From positions 1 through 49,687 of the forward strand of contig JANODX010000146.1 of NCBI GenBank assembly GCA_031412915.1: a stretch of 49,687 nucleotides of DNA, written 5' to 3'. A program made the translations under genes and the position numbers. This document shows positions 26,069 through 35,607 of the stretch, in pieces; position 1 is the first letter of the stretch, and each line of letters begins with the position of its first letter. The DNA comes from JAGNNV01 sp031412915. GTDB lineage: Bacteria > Acidobacteriota > Vicinamibacteria > Fen-336 > JAGNNV01. The notes beneath the pieces were generated by a model. That model was not told where the DNA came from. It saw nothing but the letters and a program-made list of their open reading frames with translations, and did not search any database.

Positions 26069-27382
26069 ATGTTGTCACTACGCCGCGTCCTGGCCGTCTC
26101 ATTCATATTGGTTATGGTCGGAGGCGCAGGTCCGGCTCAGGCGCAGGAGAAGCTGGCCTTTCTGATCCCGAGCCTGTTCGGTCCGAAAGGGCTCATCGTG
26201 AACAGCGAAGCGCGGCTGCCCAACGGGGACACCCATTCCGCTCACTTCAACAGTTCCTTCCAATCGAACTTCTCGCCCTTCAATTCGGCCCTCGCGACGG
26301 GTCTGGCTTCGGTGCCCCTGCCCGCTCCCGCTTCCGGCTTCACCTTCACCTTCGACCCGAGCCTGGGCGTGTTCAACCGCTCGACCCAGAGTTTCGGCCC
26401 CATCATCACCGAGCGCGCCGAAACGATCGGGAAAGGCCGGGCCGCAGTGGGAACCGCCTACCAGCATTTCAGCTTCGACAGTCTGGATGGTATCGACCTC
26501 GGCAATGTTCCGACCGTCTTCACCCACGACAACCCGGTCGCGGGCACCGGGCGGGACGACGTGATCACCGCGCGGAACTCGATTGCCGCCCGGATGTCTC
26601 AGTTCACCACGTATTTGAGCTACGGCATCACGGATCGGATCGACGTCTCCTTAGCCATGCCTCTGGTCAAAGTGGACCTCGCCGTGTCGTCTTTGACCAA
26701 CGTGCAGCGCATCGGAACGACGAATCCCGCGGTGCACTACTTCTTCACCCCGACCGGAAACACCTACGGCGACCAGACGACGTTTCTAAAGGAAGGTAGT
26801 GCCCAGGGTCTGGGGGACGTGGACATCCGCTTGAAGGGCTTCGTCGTGCGGCATCCCACCCTTAACATGGCCATCGGCGTGGAAGCCCGCCTCCCCACCG
26901 GCGACGAGGAGAATCTGCTCGGCTCCGGCGCCTTGTCCATCAAGCCTTTCCTCGTGTTGTCATCTCCCCATGGAGCCTTCTCACCGCACCTGAACGCCGC
27001 CTATCAGGTGAACGGAAAGAGCTTGCTGGCCGGGAACGTGGAGACCGGGGTGAAGGCCGACCTTCCGGACCAGGCCCTGCTCGCGGTGGGCGCGGACATC
27101 GGCATCGGCAAGAAGGGGAGTATCGCCATCGATGTGATCGGCCGCCGTGTGATCGATGGGGAGCGGGTCGTCGGCACGACGTTCACGGCTCTGAACGGCA
27201 CCTCCAAATTCCCGAGTGTTGCCTTCACTCGAGGGTCCTACAACGTCATTGACGGTGCGGTCGGATTCAAGGTGAACCCCGGCGCCGGTCTCCTTATCTC
27301 CTTGAACGTCACCTTCAAACTCAACGACACGGGCCTGCGGGACCGCGTGACTCCGCTGCTCGGAATGGAATACAGCTTCTGA
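26069..27382 (+). CDS. Outer-membrane beta-barrel protein of unknown function
   Basis: The 437-residue product has a signal peptide (basic start, hydrophobic run, AQAQ, cleavage near 25). The remainder is rich in alternating beta strands, and the chain ends in Tyr-Ser-Phe, the C-terminal aromatic signature of outer-membrane barrels. Transporter-like features (YGITDRIDVSLAMP, GVEARLPTGDEENLLG) resemble phenol/aromatic-type barrel proteins, but no substrate can be assigned. GGAG lies 6 bases before the ATG. Confidence 0.82.
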   Translation: MLSLRRVLAVSFILVMVGGAGPAQAQEKLAFLIPSLFGPKGLIVNSEARLPNGDTHSAHFNSSFQSNFSPFNSALATGLASVPLPAPASGFTFTFDPSLGVFNRSTQSFGPIITERAETIGKGRAAVGTAYQHFSFDSLDGIDLGNVPTVFTHDNPVAGTGRDDVITARNSIAARMSQFTTYLSYGITDRIDVSLAMPLVKVDLAVSSLTNVQRIGTTNPAVHYFFTPTGNTYGDQTTFLKEGSAQGLGDVDIRLKGFVVRHPTLNMAIGVEARLPTGDEENLLGSGALSIKPFLVLSSPHGAFSPHLNAAYQVNGKSLLAGNVETGVKADLPDQALLAVGADIGIGKKGSIAIDVIGRRVIDGERVVGTTFTALNGTSKFPSVAFTRGSYNVIDGAVGFKVNPGAGLLISLNVTFKLNDTGLRDRVTPLLGMEYSF

Positions 27383-27413
27383 TGCCCTGAGGCCGGGCCC
27401 GCCCTGGGCCCAG

Positions 27414-27473
27414 CCTGTCGGTTCTACCCCTGTCGGTTCTACCCCTGTCGGTTCCGCCTCTGTGGGTTCTACC
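27414..27473. repeat. Four tandem copies of a 15-bp unit
   Basis: Copies begin at 27414, 27429, 27444 and 27459, two of them exactly CCTGTCGGTTCTACC and two degenerate. The last copy contains the stop codon of the kinase gene at 27469-29763, so the repeat makes the end of the gene's 3' region. Confidence 0.85.
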
Positions 27474-29763
27474 GAGGAGCAATGCTTATCTGGTCGATCA
27501 CCCAGCCGCTGTCGCTTCTGACCAGACGCATGACTTGGCGCACCGGGGGGTTGGCCTTCCCGGAAACGCGCGCGGTAAGCGTCACGTGCAGGGTGGCCTT
27601 GTCACCATCGAAAGAGACCGAATCGACACCGTAGTCCACCTGCTGCGAAGCGACATTGCTGAAGGAGTCCCGGAGTCTCTTTTCCTCGTCGGCGGTCAGG
27701 CCTGGCCGCATCCTCTTATAAAGCGCCAAATCCTTCTCCTCGATCGCTCGCTTCAGGCTGGTCAGCATCTGGCGAACGGCCGCCTCGTCGTTCGGTGTGG
27801 GTCGCGATTGAAGCGGGGGCGAGGCGGGCGCGGCCACGACCGGCTCCGGTGGAGCCTGAGTCAGAGTGGGAAGAGGTGCGGGCACGATGGTGGCGGTTGG
27901 GATTTCGGACCGAGGCGTCGGCGCGGCAACCGCCGTGGTCGCGACCGGCGTCGGGTTCGGCTTGGCCGCGAGGGCCAGGGCGTCACGGCGAGAGACCTCG
28001 TAGCCCCGCTGAGCTTCGCTGAACAGTTGCGCCGCCTCGGTGTACCGGGCGTCTCGGTACGCCAACTGCGCGCGACCGGCCAAAGCCGCCGCTTGCCCGT
28101 ACGCCCGAAAAGAACTCGCGCCGGCCTGACGTGCAGCCTCGGACGCGCGGCCCATATCCTTTGACGCCACATCAGCCTTCGCCTTGAAGCGGCTGGCGAG
28201 CTGGACCGAGAGTTCGCCCGCCACGGGGTGCTTCGGCATAAGGGCGAGCACTTTCGAAAGCGCCTGGCTGGCCCCATCCAGGTCACCGCTCGCGGCCGCT
28301 TCTCGCGCCGTCCGCGCCAGGCCTTCGACTTCTTCGAACGAAGTTCTGGCGTTTCGCAGGAGGCTCTGCGCATCCGCATTGCCGGGGTCGAGTTGGAGGG
28401 CCTTCTCCGCACCTGTCATCGCGCCTTCCAGGTCCTTGAATTCGTAACTGCGTCGGGCCGCCTCGAGTTGAGCTTCAACAGCCACGCTGACCATGGCCCT
28501 GGCCTGGCTGTCGGCGGGCGGCGTCACGGTCGCCTGCGGGCGCCGCAGGAAAGCGGTTACACCCGCCGCAATCAACAGGGCGCCCACCGCGATTCCTATC
28601 AGCAGCGGAGTCTTCGAGGGCGGAGTCGGTGGCCCGGATTGGGTCGGCGCCGGCTGCGCGGGCGGCGTCGCTTCTGAAGGGACGGGGGGCTTCGACGCGG
28701 CCTTCTGCCCTCTTCGGACCGTGGGACGCGCACCGGTCAGCGACCCGGCCGCGGGCAGCGTGCGCGACCGGCCCGAGGGATTCCCGGGCGACGGCATTGT
28801 GCCCGCAGCCTGGGTGGCCGGCTCCACGGCCGTGAGGGTCTCTTCCTCATCGGGCGGCACGATCATGGTGGCGGACTCGCGCAGCGATGAGATAGCGTCC
28901 TTCTCGTCCAGCTCGCCATCGATCACCCGGCGGCACAGCTCCAGTGCCTCGCGCATCTCACTTCCGCTCTGATAGCGGAGCTCGGGGTCCTTGGCAAGCG
29001 CTTTCCTGATGAAGATCTCCATGATGGGAGGGAGATCCGGGACGGATTGCTTCAGGGGGAGGGGCTCCGAATCGGTGACCCGGTACAGAATCGCGTGAAG
29101 CGAATCGGCGTCGAAGGCGCGCCGCCTTGAGATCACTTCGTAGCAGACCGCGCCCAGGGAGAAGACATCCGAGGTCGGTCCGGTCCGCTCCCCCCGCACC
29201 TGCTCGGGGGACATGTAATTGGGCGTCCCCATGACCGTCCCTGCTCGGGTCATTTCGGATTCACCGAGACGAGCCAGACCGAAGTCCATGACCTTGATCC
29301 GACCGTTCGCCCCGATATGGATGTTGGCGGGCTTGAGGTCGCGATGGATGACGCCCATGGCATGAGCGTAGGCGACACCCTCCAGGATCTGCTCCATCAC
29401 TCCCAGTTTCTCTTCGAGCGTCACGAGCTCGCCGCGCCTGAGAACATCCTTCAGGTCCTGTCCGTCGAGCAGCTCCATGGCCATGAAGAACTGCCCGCCG
29501 TCTTCCCCGAATTCGAGGAGGGTGACGATGTTCGGGTGGTTCAGACGGGCCGCGGACTGGGCCTCCCTGACGAAGCGCTGGCGGAGGGTCGCGTCTCCGA
29601 GCATGGCCGACGACATCGTCTTGAGTGCGACGAACCGGTCCAGAAGGGTATCGCGGCCCTTGTGCACCTGGCCCATGGCGCCTTCCCCGATCTGGGCAAT
29701 AATCTCGTACTTCCCGATACGACGGGGAGGGTCAGGCGACCGATTGGTTCCTTCTACGGCCAT
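27469..29763 (-). CDS. Membrane-bound Ser/Thr protein kinase with extracytoplasmic TPR-like and NTF2-like domains
   Basis: The 764-residue product has an N-terminal Hanks-type kinase (~17-285) with a GEGAMG loop, Lys48, HRDLKPAN, DFG and SPEQ. A Pro/Ala/Thr-rich linker leads to one transmembrane helix (~385-405). The outer part holds TPR-like helices (~430-610), another proline-rich linker and a C-terminal ~100-residue domain of NTF2/SnoaL-like pattern (VRQMLTSLKRAIEEKD at its start, then WVIDQISIAPR at the very end). The outer part probably senses an extracellular ligand or wall component, as in PASTA kinases, but this is inferred. All catalytic residues are present. Confidence 0.92.
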   Translation of the reverse strand: MAVEGTNRSPDPPRRIGKYEIIAQIGEGAMGQVHKGRDTLLDRFVALKTMSSAMLGDATLRQRFVREAQSAARLNHPNIVTLLEFGEDGGQFFMAMELLDGQDLKDVLRRGELVTLEEKLGVMEQILEGVAYAHAMGVIHRDLKPANIHIGANGRIKVMDFGLARLGESEMTRAGTVMGTPNYMSPEQVRGERTGPTSDVFSLGAVCYEVISRRRAFDADSLHAILYRVTDSEPLPLKQSVPDLPPIMEIFIRKALAKDPELRYQSGSEMREALELCRRVIDGELDEKDAISSLRESATMIVPPDEEETLTAVEPATQAAGTMPSPGNPSGRSRTLPAAGSLTGARPTVRRGQKAASKPPVPSEATPPAQPAPTQSGPPTPPSKTPLLIGIAVGALLIAAGVTAFLRRPQATVTPPADSQARAMVSVAVEAQLEAARRSYEFKDLEGAMTGAEKALQLDPGNADAQSLLRNARTSFEEVEGLARTAREAAASGDLDGASQALSKVLALMPKHPVAGELSVQLASRFKAKADVASKDMGRASEAARQAGASSFRAYGQAAALAGRAQLAYRDARYTEAAQLFSEAQRGYEVSRRDALALAAKPNPTPVATTAVAAPTPRSEIPTATIVPAPLPTLTQAPPEPVVAAPASPPLQSRPTPNDEAAVRQMLTSLKRAIEEKDLALYKRMRPGLTADEEKRLRDSFSNVASQQVDYGVDSVSFDGDKATLHVTLTARVSGKANPPVRQVMRLVRSDSGWVIDQISIAPR

Positions 29764-29942
29764 ATGGATCTGAGGTTAGCATCGGAACTTCCTGGCGAAG
29801 AAAGCGATGGACCGCTTTTTGTCTTCGGTCCTCCGCTGTTTCCGCACGGTCGGATGAGAAAGCGCGACGGCCGGAGCACTTGACCGGGAGGGGAAATGAA
29901 ACTCGGTTCTTCGGTCGCGGACCCACCGGCACGGGAGGAGAA

Positions 29943-30737
29943 CTACAGCCCCGCGAGATTCCATTTCCTGATCGTGTCTTCGATCAGTTTGCCGACCTTG
30001 TCGACCACCTTCGTGTAGTAGATCTTCGCTTTGGGCAGATCGAATTTCGGATAGCCCTGGCCTTCCTTGTAGAGGCCGATGGACGACGGATTCGGATAGG
30101 CGCTCCAGGTTCCGGCCGGAGGGTTCGCGGTGGCCATTTCGGGGGAATAGCGCTCCTTGTGCGTGAGGGCGGGGTCGATCGCCATCATGAAGGCATTCTC
30201 GTTTTCGCCCGCATGGCCGCCGTCTTCGCCGAAGACTTCAATGGTCACGTCGGAGCAGTAGCTCCACCAATTGATGACCAGGATCCTTGTGTTCGTTTCC
30301 CGGCCCACGTCCTGGGCCAACGCGTTCAGTATGGCGGTCTGGCCGCCCCCATGGCCGTTGAGGAGAATCAGGTTCTTGAATTTGTTGCGGGCCAGACCTT
30401 GAAGAGTCGCCTTCACATAGGCGCGATAGGTCTCCTCCGGGATCGTGAAACCACCCGGGTAGGCATCAAGGCCACCGGTGAAACCATAGGGAATCACCGG
30501 AGCCACCAGGGCATTCACCCGCACGGCAAGCTCGTTCGCGATCGCCACCGGGGCCAGAATGTCCGCTCCATTCGCGGTGACCCCGTGCGCCTCCAGGGTG
30601 CCGAGGGGGAGCAGAACGGTGTCGACTTTCGCGGGAACAATCTCGCGAAATTCCATCCAGTTGATCCGGGCCAGATCCCGGGTTGCGGGCGAGGCGGAGG
30701 GAGCCACGGCGACGAGAAGCGTCAGCAAAGTGATCAT
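29943..30737 (-). CDS. Exported creatininase-family amidohydrolase
   Basis: The 264-residue product has a signal peptide (residues ~1-18) and the creatininase fold: LPLGTLEAHG with the metal Glu and His, NGADILAP with Asp, LLNGHGG with His, and GGHAGENE with Glu. The family hydrolyses cyclic or linear C-N bonds in amides such as creatinine or pathway intermediates; here the substrate is unknown. Its ATG overlaps the stop of the metalloprotease gene by 4 bases, so the two are translationally coupled. Confidence 0.9.
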   Translation of the reverse strand: MITLLTLLVAVAPSASPATRDLARINWMEFREIVPAKVDTVLLPLGTLEAHGVTANGADILAPVAIANELAVRVNALVAPVIPYGFTGGLDAYPGGFTIPEETYRAYVKATLQGLARNKFKNLILLNGHGGGQTAILNALAQDVGRETNTRILVINWWSYCSDVTIEVFGEDGGHAGENENAFMMAIDPALTHKERYSPEMATANPPAGTWSAYPNPSSIGLYKEGQGYPKFDLPKAKIYYTKVVDKVGKLIEDTIRKWNLAGL

Positions 30738-33289
30738 GATTGATTTGAGCGCCCGCCGAGAGGGCCGAGGACGAGCGAGTCCTGGCTGCAGTACGGCTCG
30801 ATTCTTCTCGACAGGAAGTCCATTCCCGGATCGCCAATCGGCGCGCCCGGGGGCGGGATGGGAGTGGTCGCGAGGGGTGCCGTGGACGGCCGCGCGTTGA
30901 AGCGCTCGATGTCCTGCGCCATGAGGGCGCGATTTGGATCCGTTCCACCCATCTTCACGATGGTGGCGAGGGCAGAGTGAACCACCGCGCGCGCCTGGGG
31001 CATTCGAGCGTTCATGGCGGCGTCCATCAGCCGGTCGACCACCACGCGCTCGACGGAGCGCGCGATCTCGGCTTCGTAGGCGGAGTTCGTCGGGATCCCG
31101 AACGTCGACTTCACGATCTCGCCCACCACGTCGTCGAAGCCGGGCAGGGTGGCATCGAGCGCTTTCTGCTCGACCAGCCGGGCCGCGCGCTCGGGTTCGA
31201 GCAAATACGACATCGTGAGATCGGCCGCGACCACGGCCGGCGAGAGAGCATCGAAAGTCGAACCGGTGAAGCGGGGAAAGAGCTCGCGGTGCGGACCGTA
31301 GCCGGGCGGACGGGGTGGAATGAGCTTCAAGACGCTCTCCGGCACCTTGAGTTCCGAGGCTTTGAGGGTGGTGAGCAGAGCATCGAGCGCACGTTTCTGC
31401 TCGGCGGCGGTCGCGGGCCTCGTGGGAACGCGACCGTCGCCGCGCATGGCATAGATGTAGTGCTGGCCGCCGAGGACCGAGGCCGCCGCCGCCACCTGGT
31501 AACGGTGATGCATGAAGAGAGGAACGAACGCTTCCTCGAGCGTGGCCATGGGCGCTCCCTTCTGAATCGCGGCCTCCCCGAAGTGCAACAGGGCGGCGCG
31601 GCGGACCGCCATCATGCGGACGAGTTCAGCCCCCGCGTCGGTGCCGTTCGACCACCAATCCACGCGCGGATTCGCGTCCATGTCCTGGTTGGTCATGTAG
31701 CGGATGTCCTTCTGCCACGCGGTGTCGAGTATCGAGGCGAGGGCCGCTTTCTCGTCGGTCCCGGGCGGGAAGTCCTGGTAACCGTAACTGATCGAGACCT
31801 TGTCCCAGGCCCCCATGCCCACATCGTAGACCTTCGATATGTCGAACGAGCCGTCGGGCCGGAGGGTGACGAGGGGATGAGGGTAGTCCATCACGGAGAT
31901 ACGGCCCGCGTCGGAGTCGTAATAGTTGTGACCGAGTCCAAGGGTGTGGCCCACTTCGTGCGCGGCCAGCTGGCGCATGCGCGCGAGCGCCCATTCCCGC
32001 GCCTCGTTCGAGACTTCAGTCCCGGTCTGGTAGGGCGCGAGCAGACCCTCGGCGATGAGGAAATCCTGACGGACGCGCAGCGAGCCAAGGGTCACGACCC
32101 CCTTGATGATCTCGCCAGTGCGCGGATCGGAAACGGTGTCGCCCGTGCTCCAGCCGCGGGTGGAGCGGTGAACCCAGTTGATGACGTTGTAGCGGCTATC
32201 GAGAGGGTGGACGTTCGCAGGACGCATCTCCACCCGGAAGGCGTTGCGGTAGCCCGCGGCCTCGAACGCCTGATTCCACCAGCGCGCGCCGTCGAGCAGG
32301 GCGCTGCGGACGGGCTCGGGGGTTCCCGGATCGAGGTAGTAGACGATGGGCTTGACCGGATCGGAGATCTTCGCGTTGGGATCCGCTTTGGCGAGACGGT
32401 GTCGGCCGATCAACCGCTTTTCGAGGGGCGTGCCCAGCGGGGCGGAACGATCCTGGAACTCGGGGCCGAAGAAGCCGGCGCGCGGATCGAAGACGCGCGT
32501 CTTGTATCCCGCGTCCGGCAGTTCGACGAACGAATGATGGACGCGCACGCTGGCCGCTTCTCCGGTGGCGGCCACCTCACGCACGCCTTCGAAGTAGTTG
32601 CCGCCGCTGAAATTCTGTCCGGGACCGGGCGCCGCCCCCCCCTGCGAAGGACCCGGCTGCTGCTGGAGGGTGTAGGTCAATTCGACTTCAAGTTCCGTGT
32701 TCTTCGGGAAGTTGAACGTGCCGGGCATGTGGATGGAACTGCGCGTTTCATCGAGCCGATAGGCGCCGGGGCGAAGGCGGGGTGCGAGGTTCAGGTTGTC
32801 GCGAAGCAGGAAGGGCGTGGCCTCGACCAGCACGTGGTCGGCCGATTCCGCGGCCACCGTGAATCCCCACAGGACCGAACGGGCGAACGCGTCTTTGACC
32901 GACTGCCGCTCCGCCGCGTTGTCGGAAGTGGTCCGGAAGTTGTAGTTCGGGGCCACCAGCATGACTCTCGGCCCCACGCGCTCGAACATGACGATACGCG
33001 CGTCGGCGAGCGCGCCCCGGTCTATGCCGATGTCGTTCGAACCGAGGCCGGCGGCAAACCCGTTCGAGTGAAGGACCTCCACACCGAAGTGGGAGATCTC
33101 CAGGTAGAGCTTGCCTTCCGCCTCGTCCCAATAGACGGGAATGAAGCCGTCGAGCTTCTTCATGCCCGCGGTCTTTTCTTCGACGGACGGCGGTTTGCCC
33201 GCGGTCCGCGCGGGCTGGGCGACAACCCGGCCCGAGACCAGTAGTAAGAGGCCGAGGGTCAGAGTGACGAAAGGTGTCGATGAACGCAT
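30734..33289 (-). CDS. Large exported zinc metalloprotease (HExxHxxGxxH, DUF5117/DUF4953 type)
   Basis: The 851-residue product has a signal peptide (residues ~1-25), then beta-rich domains up to ~330. The extended zinc motif HEVGHTLGLGHN starts at His444, with Glu445 the catalytic residue and His448 and His454 completing the metzincin-type triad. Regions on both sides match the DUF5117/DUF4953 family of secreted metalloproteases common in Acidobacteriota and Bacteroidota, whose substrates are unknown. AGGAG is 5 bases upstream of the ATG. It is the first gene of a two-gene unit with the creatininase-like gene. Confidence 0.92.
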   Translation of the reverse strand: MRSSTPFVTLTLGLLLLVSGRVVAQPARTAGKPPSVEEKTAGMKKLDGFIPVYWDEAEGKLYLEISHFGVEVLHSNGFAAGLGSNDIGIDRGALADARIVMFERVGPRVMLVAPNYNFRTTSDNAAERQSVKDAFARSVLWGFTVAAESADHVLVEATPFLLRDNLNLAPRLRPGAYRLDETRSSIHMPGTFNFPKNTELEVELTYTLQQQPGPSQGGAAPGPGQNFSGGNYFEGVREVAATGEAASVRVHHSFVELPDAGYKTRVFDPRAGFFGPEFQDRSAPLGTPLEKRLIGRHRLAKADPNAKISDPVKPIVYYLDPGTPEPVRSALLDGARWWNQAFEAAGYRNAFRVEMRPANVHPLDSRYNVINWVHRSTRGWSTGDTVSDPRTGEIIKGVVTLGSLRVRQDFLIAEGLLAPYQTGTEVSNEAREWALARMRQLAAHEVGHTLGLGHNYYDSDAGRISVMDYPHPLVTLRPDGSFDISKVYDVGMGAWDKVSISYGYQDFPPGTDEKAALASILDTAWQKDIRYMTNQDMDANPRVDWWSNGTDAGAELVRMMAVRRAALLHFGEAAIQKGAPMATLEEAFVPLFMHHRYQVAAAASVLGGQHYIYAMRGDGRVPTRPATAAEQKRALDALLTTLKASELKVPESVLKLIPPRPPGYGPHRELFPRFTGSTFDALSPAVVAADLTMSYLLEPERAARLVEQKALDATLPGFDDVVGEIVKSTFGIPTNSAYEAEIARSVERVVVDRLMDAAMNARMPQARAVVHSALATIVKMGGTDPNRALMAQDIERFNARPSTAPLATTPIPPPGAPIGDPGMDFLSRRIEPYCSQDSLVLGPLGGRSNQS

Positions 33290-33357
33290 GGAGTCTCCTC
33301 TTGGATACGCGAGCTTCGCCCTCCAGTCTATTGGCTCGAAGCCCCTAGACTTCTCTC

Positions 33358-33705
33358 ATGCCCCTCAAAGACCGCATCTCATTTCTCACCTCTCCGCAGG
33401 AGGTCGATGGGTTCCTCAAAACGAATCCCACCGCCGCCATCTTCAAGGCCGGGACCTGCCACAAGACCCCGGAAGCGTTCGTTCACGTGCAGGCGCACCT
33501 CGACCCGCGAGAGGATCTGAAGCTCGGCATCATCAAGGTGGTCGAGGCGCGACCGGCCAGCAATCACGTCGCCGCCATGACCGGCATCGAGCACGAATCG
33601 CCCCAGATCATCCTTTTCAAGGACGGCAGGAACGTCTTCGACCGGGACAACTGGGACATCACCGCCGACGCGATGGCCGAAGGACTCAAGGCCCTTCCCG
33701 CCTGA
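33358..33705 (+). CDS. ytxJ: YtxJ/BrxC-like monothiol bacilliredoxin
   Basis: The 115-residue product has a thioredoxin-fold pattern with a single Cys in FKAGTCHKTP and a downstream ESPQIILFKDG (cis-Pro region). This matches YtxJ, the bacilliredoxin family that resolves bacillithiol mixed disulfides, although the CPIS motif is replaced by CHKT. It is divergent from the metalloprotease gene with a 68-base spacer. Two further proteins of a thiol-redox kind lie within 4 kb (35608 and 36292). Confidence 0.75.
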   Translation: MPLKDRISFLTSPQEVDGFLKTNPTAAIFKAGTCHKTPEAFVHVQAHLDPREDLKLGIIKVVEARPASNHVAAMTGIEHESPQIILFKDGRNVFDRDNWDITADAMAEGLKALPA

Positions 33706-33711
33706 TCCCGA

Positions 33712-33866
33712 AGCTCAGGGCAGGCGGGCTTCGACGCTTCGACGGGCTCAGCGCAGGCAGGCTCAGCCACCGATCCATCCCTGAGCTTGCGCGCGCTGAG
33801 CCTGCCCGCACTGAGCTCGTCGAAGTGTCGAAGCGTCGAAGGGTGGTCCCTGAGCTTGTCGAAGGG
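33712..33866. repeat. Cluster of the dispersed TGAGCTTGTCGAA-type repeat
   Basis: At least six degenerate units in both orientations (AGCTCAGGG, CTTCGACGGGCTCAG, TGAGCTTGCGCG, TGAGCTCGTCGAAG, TGAGCTTGTCGAAGGG) fill the space between the bacilliredoxin gene and the stop of the GTPase gene. The last unit ends one base before the stop codon at 33867-33869. Confidence 0.85.
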
Positions 33867-35501
33867 TCACATCGGCAGGAAAAAGCGGGCCTCGGTTCCC
33901 CCGTTGACGGTCGGCGCGAAGCGCGTGAAACCGCCGACCTCCCGAACCAGTTTCCCGGCTTCGCCAAGGGCGCCGCTGCCCGCGCCGGAAGGGATCTTCT
34001 GCTGCTCTTCCACGGAAATGAGCGCAGGTTGAGCGATCATGAGCATGAGGAAGTCTCGTTTGCTCTCTGACCCATCGCGGCTCTTGAGCAGAACGGGCTT
34101 CTTCTCCGAACGCACGGAGATCCTGGCGGAGGGAGTGAGTGCTGCCGCTCCTTCAACGGCGGCCTTCACCAGCTTGGATACGTGTTCGGGGGGGCACAAG
34201 GGCGGGTCGCCCGCGATCTGGGCGAATTCCACCGAGCCGCCACTCGCGGCGAGGCCCGCCTGAGCCAGGCGAACGCCCTCTTTGAGCATGGCTTCGAGCG
34301 CCGACACCGCGGCGGTCTGGCCCGGCGAACTGGAACTGGTCGAAGCGGCAGGAGCCGGCGCCGCTTTGGGCGAAGGCAAGGGCGCGCTCGGCGGCTGGCG
34401 CTGCGCGCTGACCTGCTGGGCCAGCCGGGTCGCCGGTCCGGCCATCGGAGCCGAAGATGGCGGCACGGCGCCTCCCGTAGAAATCGCCTGCACTCGCCTT
34501 TGGGTGAGGTCGGCTTCGCGCTTGATCGCGGCAATCGCGGCGTTGCGCTTGATGTCTTCCTTGTAGAGGAGGGCAAGGTCGGCCTGGGTAAGAATGGCGG
34601 AGAGACCGCTGTTCAAGGCCTGCACCACGCTCGAGAGCACCTCGGCCATGTCCACGTTCGACTTGATGGCCTTCCCCAGCAACTCCTCGATGACCAGTCC
34701 GCCGCCATCCGCGCCGCCTTGCAGGGAGGCGTTCTGGTCGGCCATCTGAGCCTGGGTGACCGTGATCTTCGAGGGCGAGATCGAAGCGGACTTGCCCGAA
34801 GGCGATCTCGGCAGGGCCTTCGCAATGGTGGCCTCGGCCGCTCCCGCCAGGGTCTTGAGCGCCGCCGCGACCAGTTCGGGAACCGCGGCCGGATCGAGGC
34901 CCTTCTCCTTGAGGTTGTATTTGATCGCGATCGACTGGAGCATCTCCTGGGCGGCGGCGCCGAAAGTTTCGAGGACCCCCTCGCCATTCGCGGCCACCGC
35001 CAGAAACGCCTTCCGTCCCCAGGCGTTCAACTGGCGATTGAGTTCGGCCTCGGTGTCGCAATCGGGCAGGTCGCGCTTGTTGTACTGAAGGACCAGGGGC
35101 ACCTTCTCGGGAACCAGGCGGTTCGCCAGCAGGTTCACCTTCATGTTCTCGAAGGACGCGATGTTTTCCTTGGCCATCGAACTGCGCGAATCGGCGACGA
35201 AGACAATCGCGTCGGCGCCGGCCAGGACCACGCGCCGGGTCGCGTTGTACTGCACCTGACCGGGAACGGTGTAGACCTGAATCTTGAACTCGTAGCCCGA
35301 AACCTGACCAAGGGAGATCGGGAGGAGGTCGAAGAAGAGGGTTCGGTCCTGGGCCGTGTTCAGCGAGACCAGGCTGTTGTGCCCGGCCGGATCGGTGAGT
35401 CGGTGGATCTGTTCGAGGTTCGTGGTCTTGCCCGACTTCGCGGGGCCATAGAAAACGACCTTGGCCTTGATCGTCTTTTCTGCAAAGTTGAACTGAACCA
35501 T
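33867..35501 (-). CDS. MglA-type small GTPase fused to a degenerate GHKL-ATPase-like domain
   Basis: The 544-residue product starts with a Ras-like GTPase of the MglA kind (~1-195): P-loop GPAKSGKT (19-26), G3 PGQ (80-82) and G4 NKRD (141-144). A helical, Pro/Ala-rich stretch (~200-415) follows. The last ~130 residues resemble a histidine-kinase ATPase C-terminal fold (SKLVKAAVEGAAALTP helix, GSGALGEAGKLV and GTEARFFLPM at the end), but the N-box Asn and the DxG box are missing, so ATP binding is doubtful. MglA proteins set cell polarity or motility direction in myxobacteria and relatives; here the second domain could be a partner-docking part. The promoter is probably in the 106 bases before it. 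Confidence 0.88.
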   Translation of the reverse strand: MVQFNFAEKTIKAKVVFYGPAKSGKTTNLEQIHRLTDPAGHNSLVSLNTAQDRTLFFDLLPISLGQVSGYEFKIQVYTVPGQVQYNATRRVVLAGADAIVFVADSRSSMAKENIASFENMKVNLLANRLVPEKVPLVLQYNKRDLPDCDTEAELNRQLNAWGRKAFLAVAANGEGVLETFGAAAQEMLQSIAIKYNLKEKGLDPAAVPELVAAALKTLAGAAEATIAKALPRSPSGKSASISPSKITVTQAQMADQNASLQGGADGGGLVIEELLGKAIKSNVDMAEVLSSVVQALNSGLSAILTQADLALLYKEDIKRNAAIAAIKREADLTQRRVQAISTGGAVPPSSAPMAGPATRLAQQVSAQRQPPSAPLPSPKAAPAPAASTSSSSPGQTAAVSALEAMLKEGVRLAQAGLAASGGSVEFAQIAGDPPLCPPEHVSKLVKAAVEGAAALTPSARISVRSEKKPVLLKSRDGSESKRDFLMLMIAQPALISVEEQQKIPSGAGSGALGEAGKLVREVGGFTRFAPTVNGGTEARFFLPM

Positions 35502-35607
35502 TAATGACTCACCACGAAGACGGTTTGCCCGGCCCCCCAGAGGAGAGCGTCAGGATATTTTTGAATATAGCACGCGGTACGGAGGCGCTCCGGGGTGCGC
35601 CGCCGGG

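Noticed and set aside
30977..33244. A 755-codon plus-strand frame opposite the metalloprotease
   Set aside because: Antisense shadow; the minus frame has HExxHxxGxxH, a signal peptide and an RBS.
35404..35425. tRNA T-arm-like GTTCGAGGTTC
   Set aside because: It lies inside the GTPase coding region and no cloverleaf can be drawn; no tRNA gene was found in the window.
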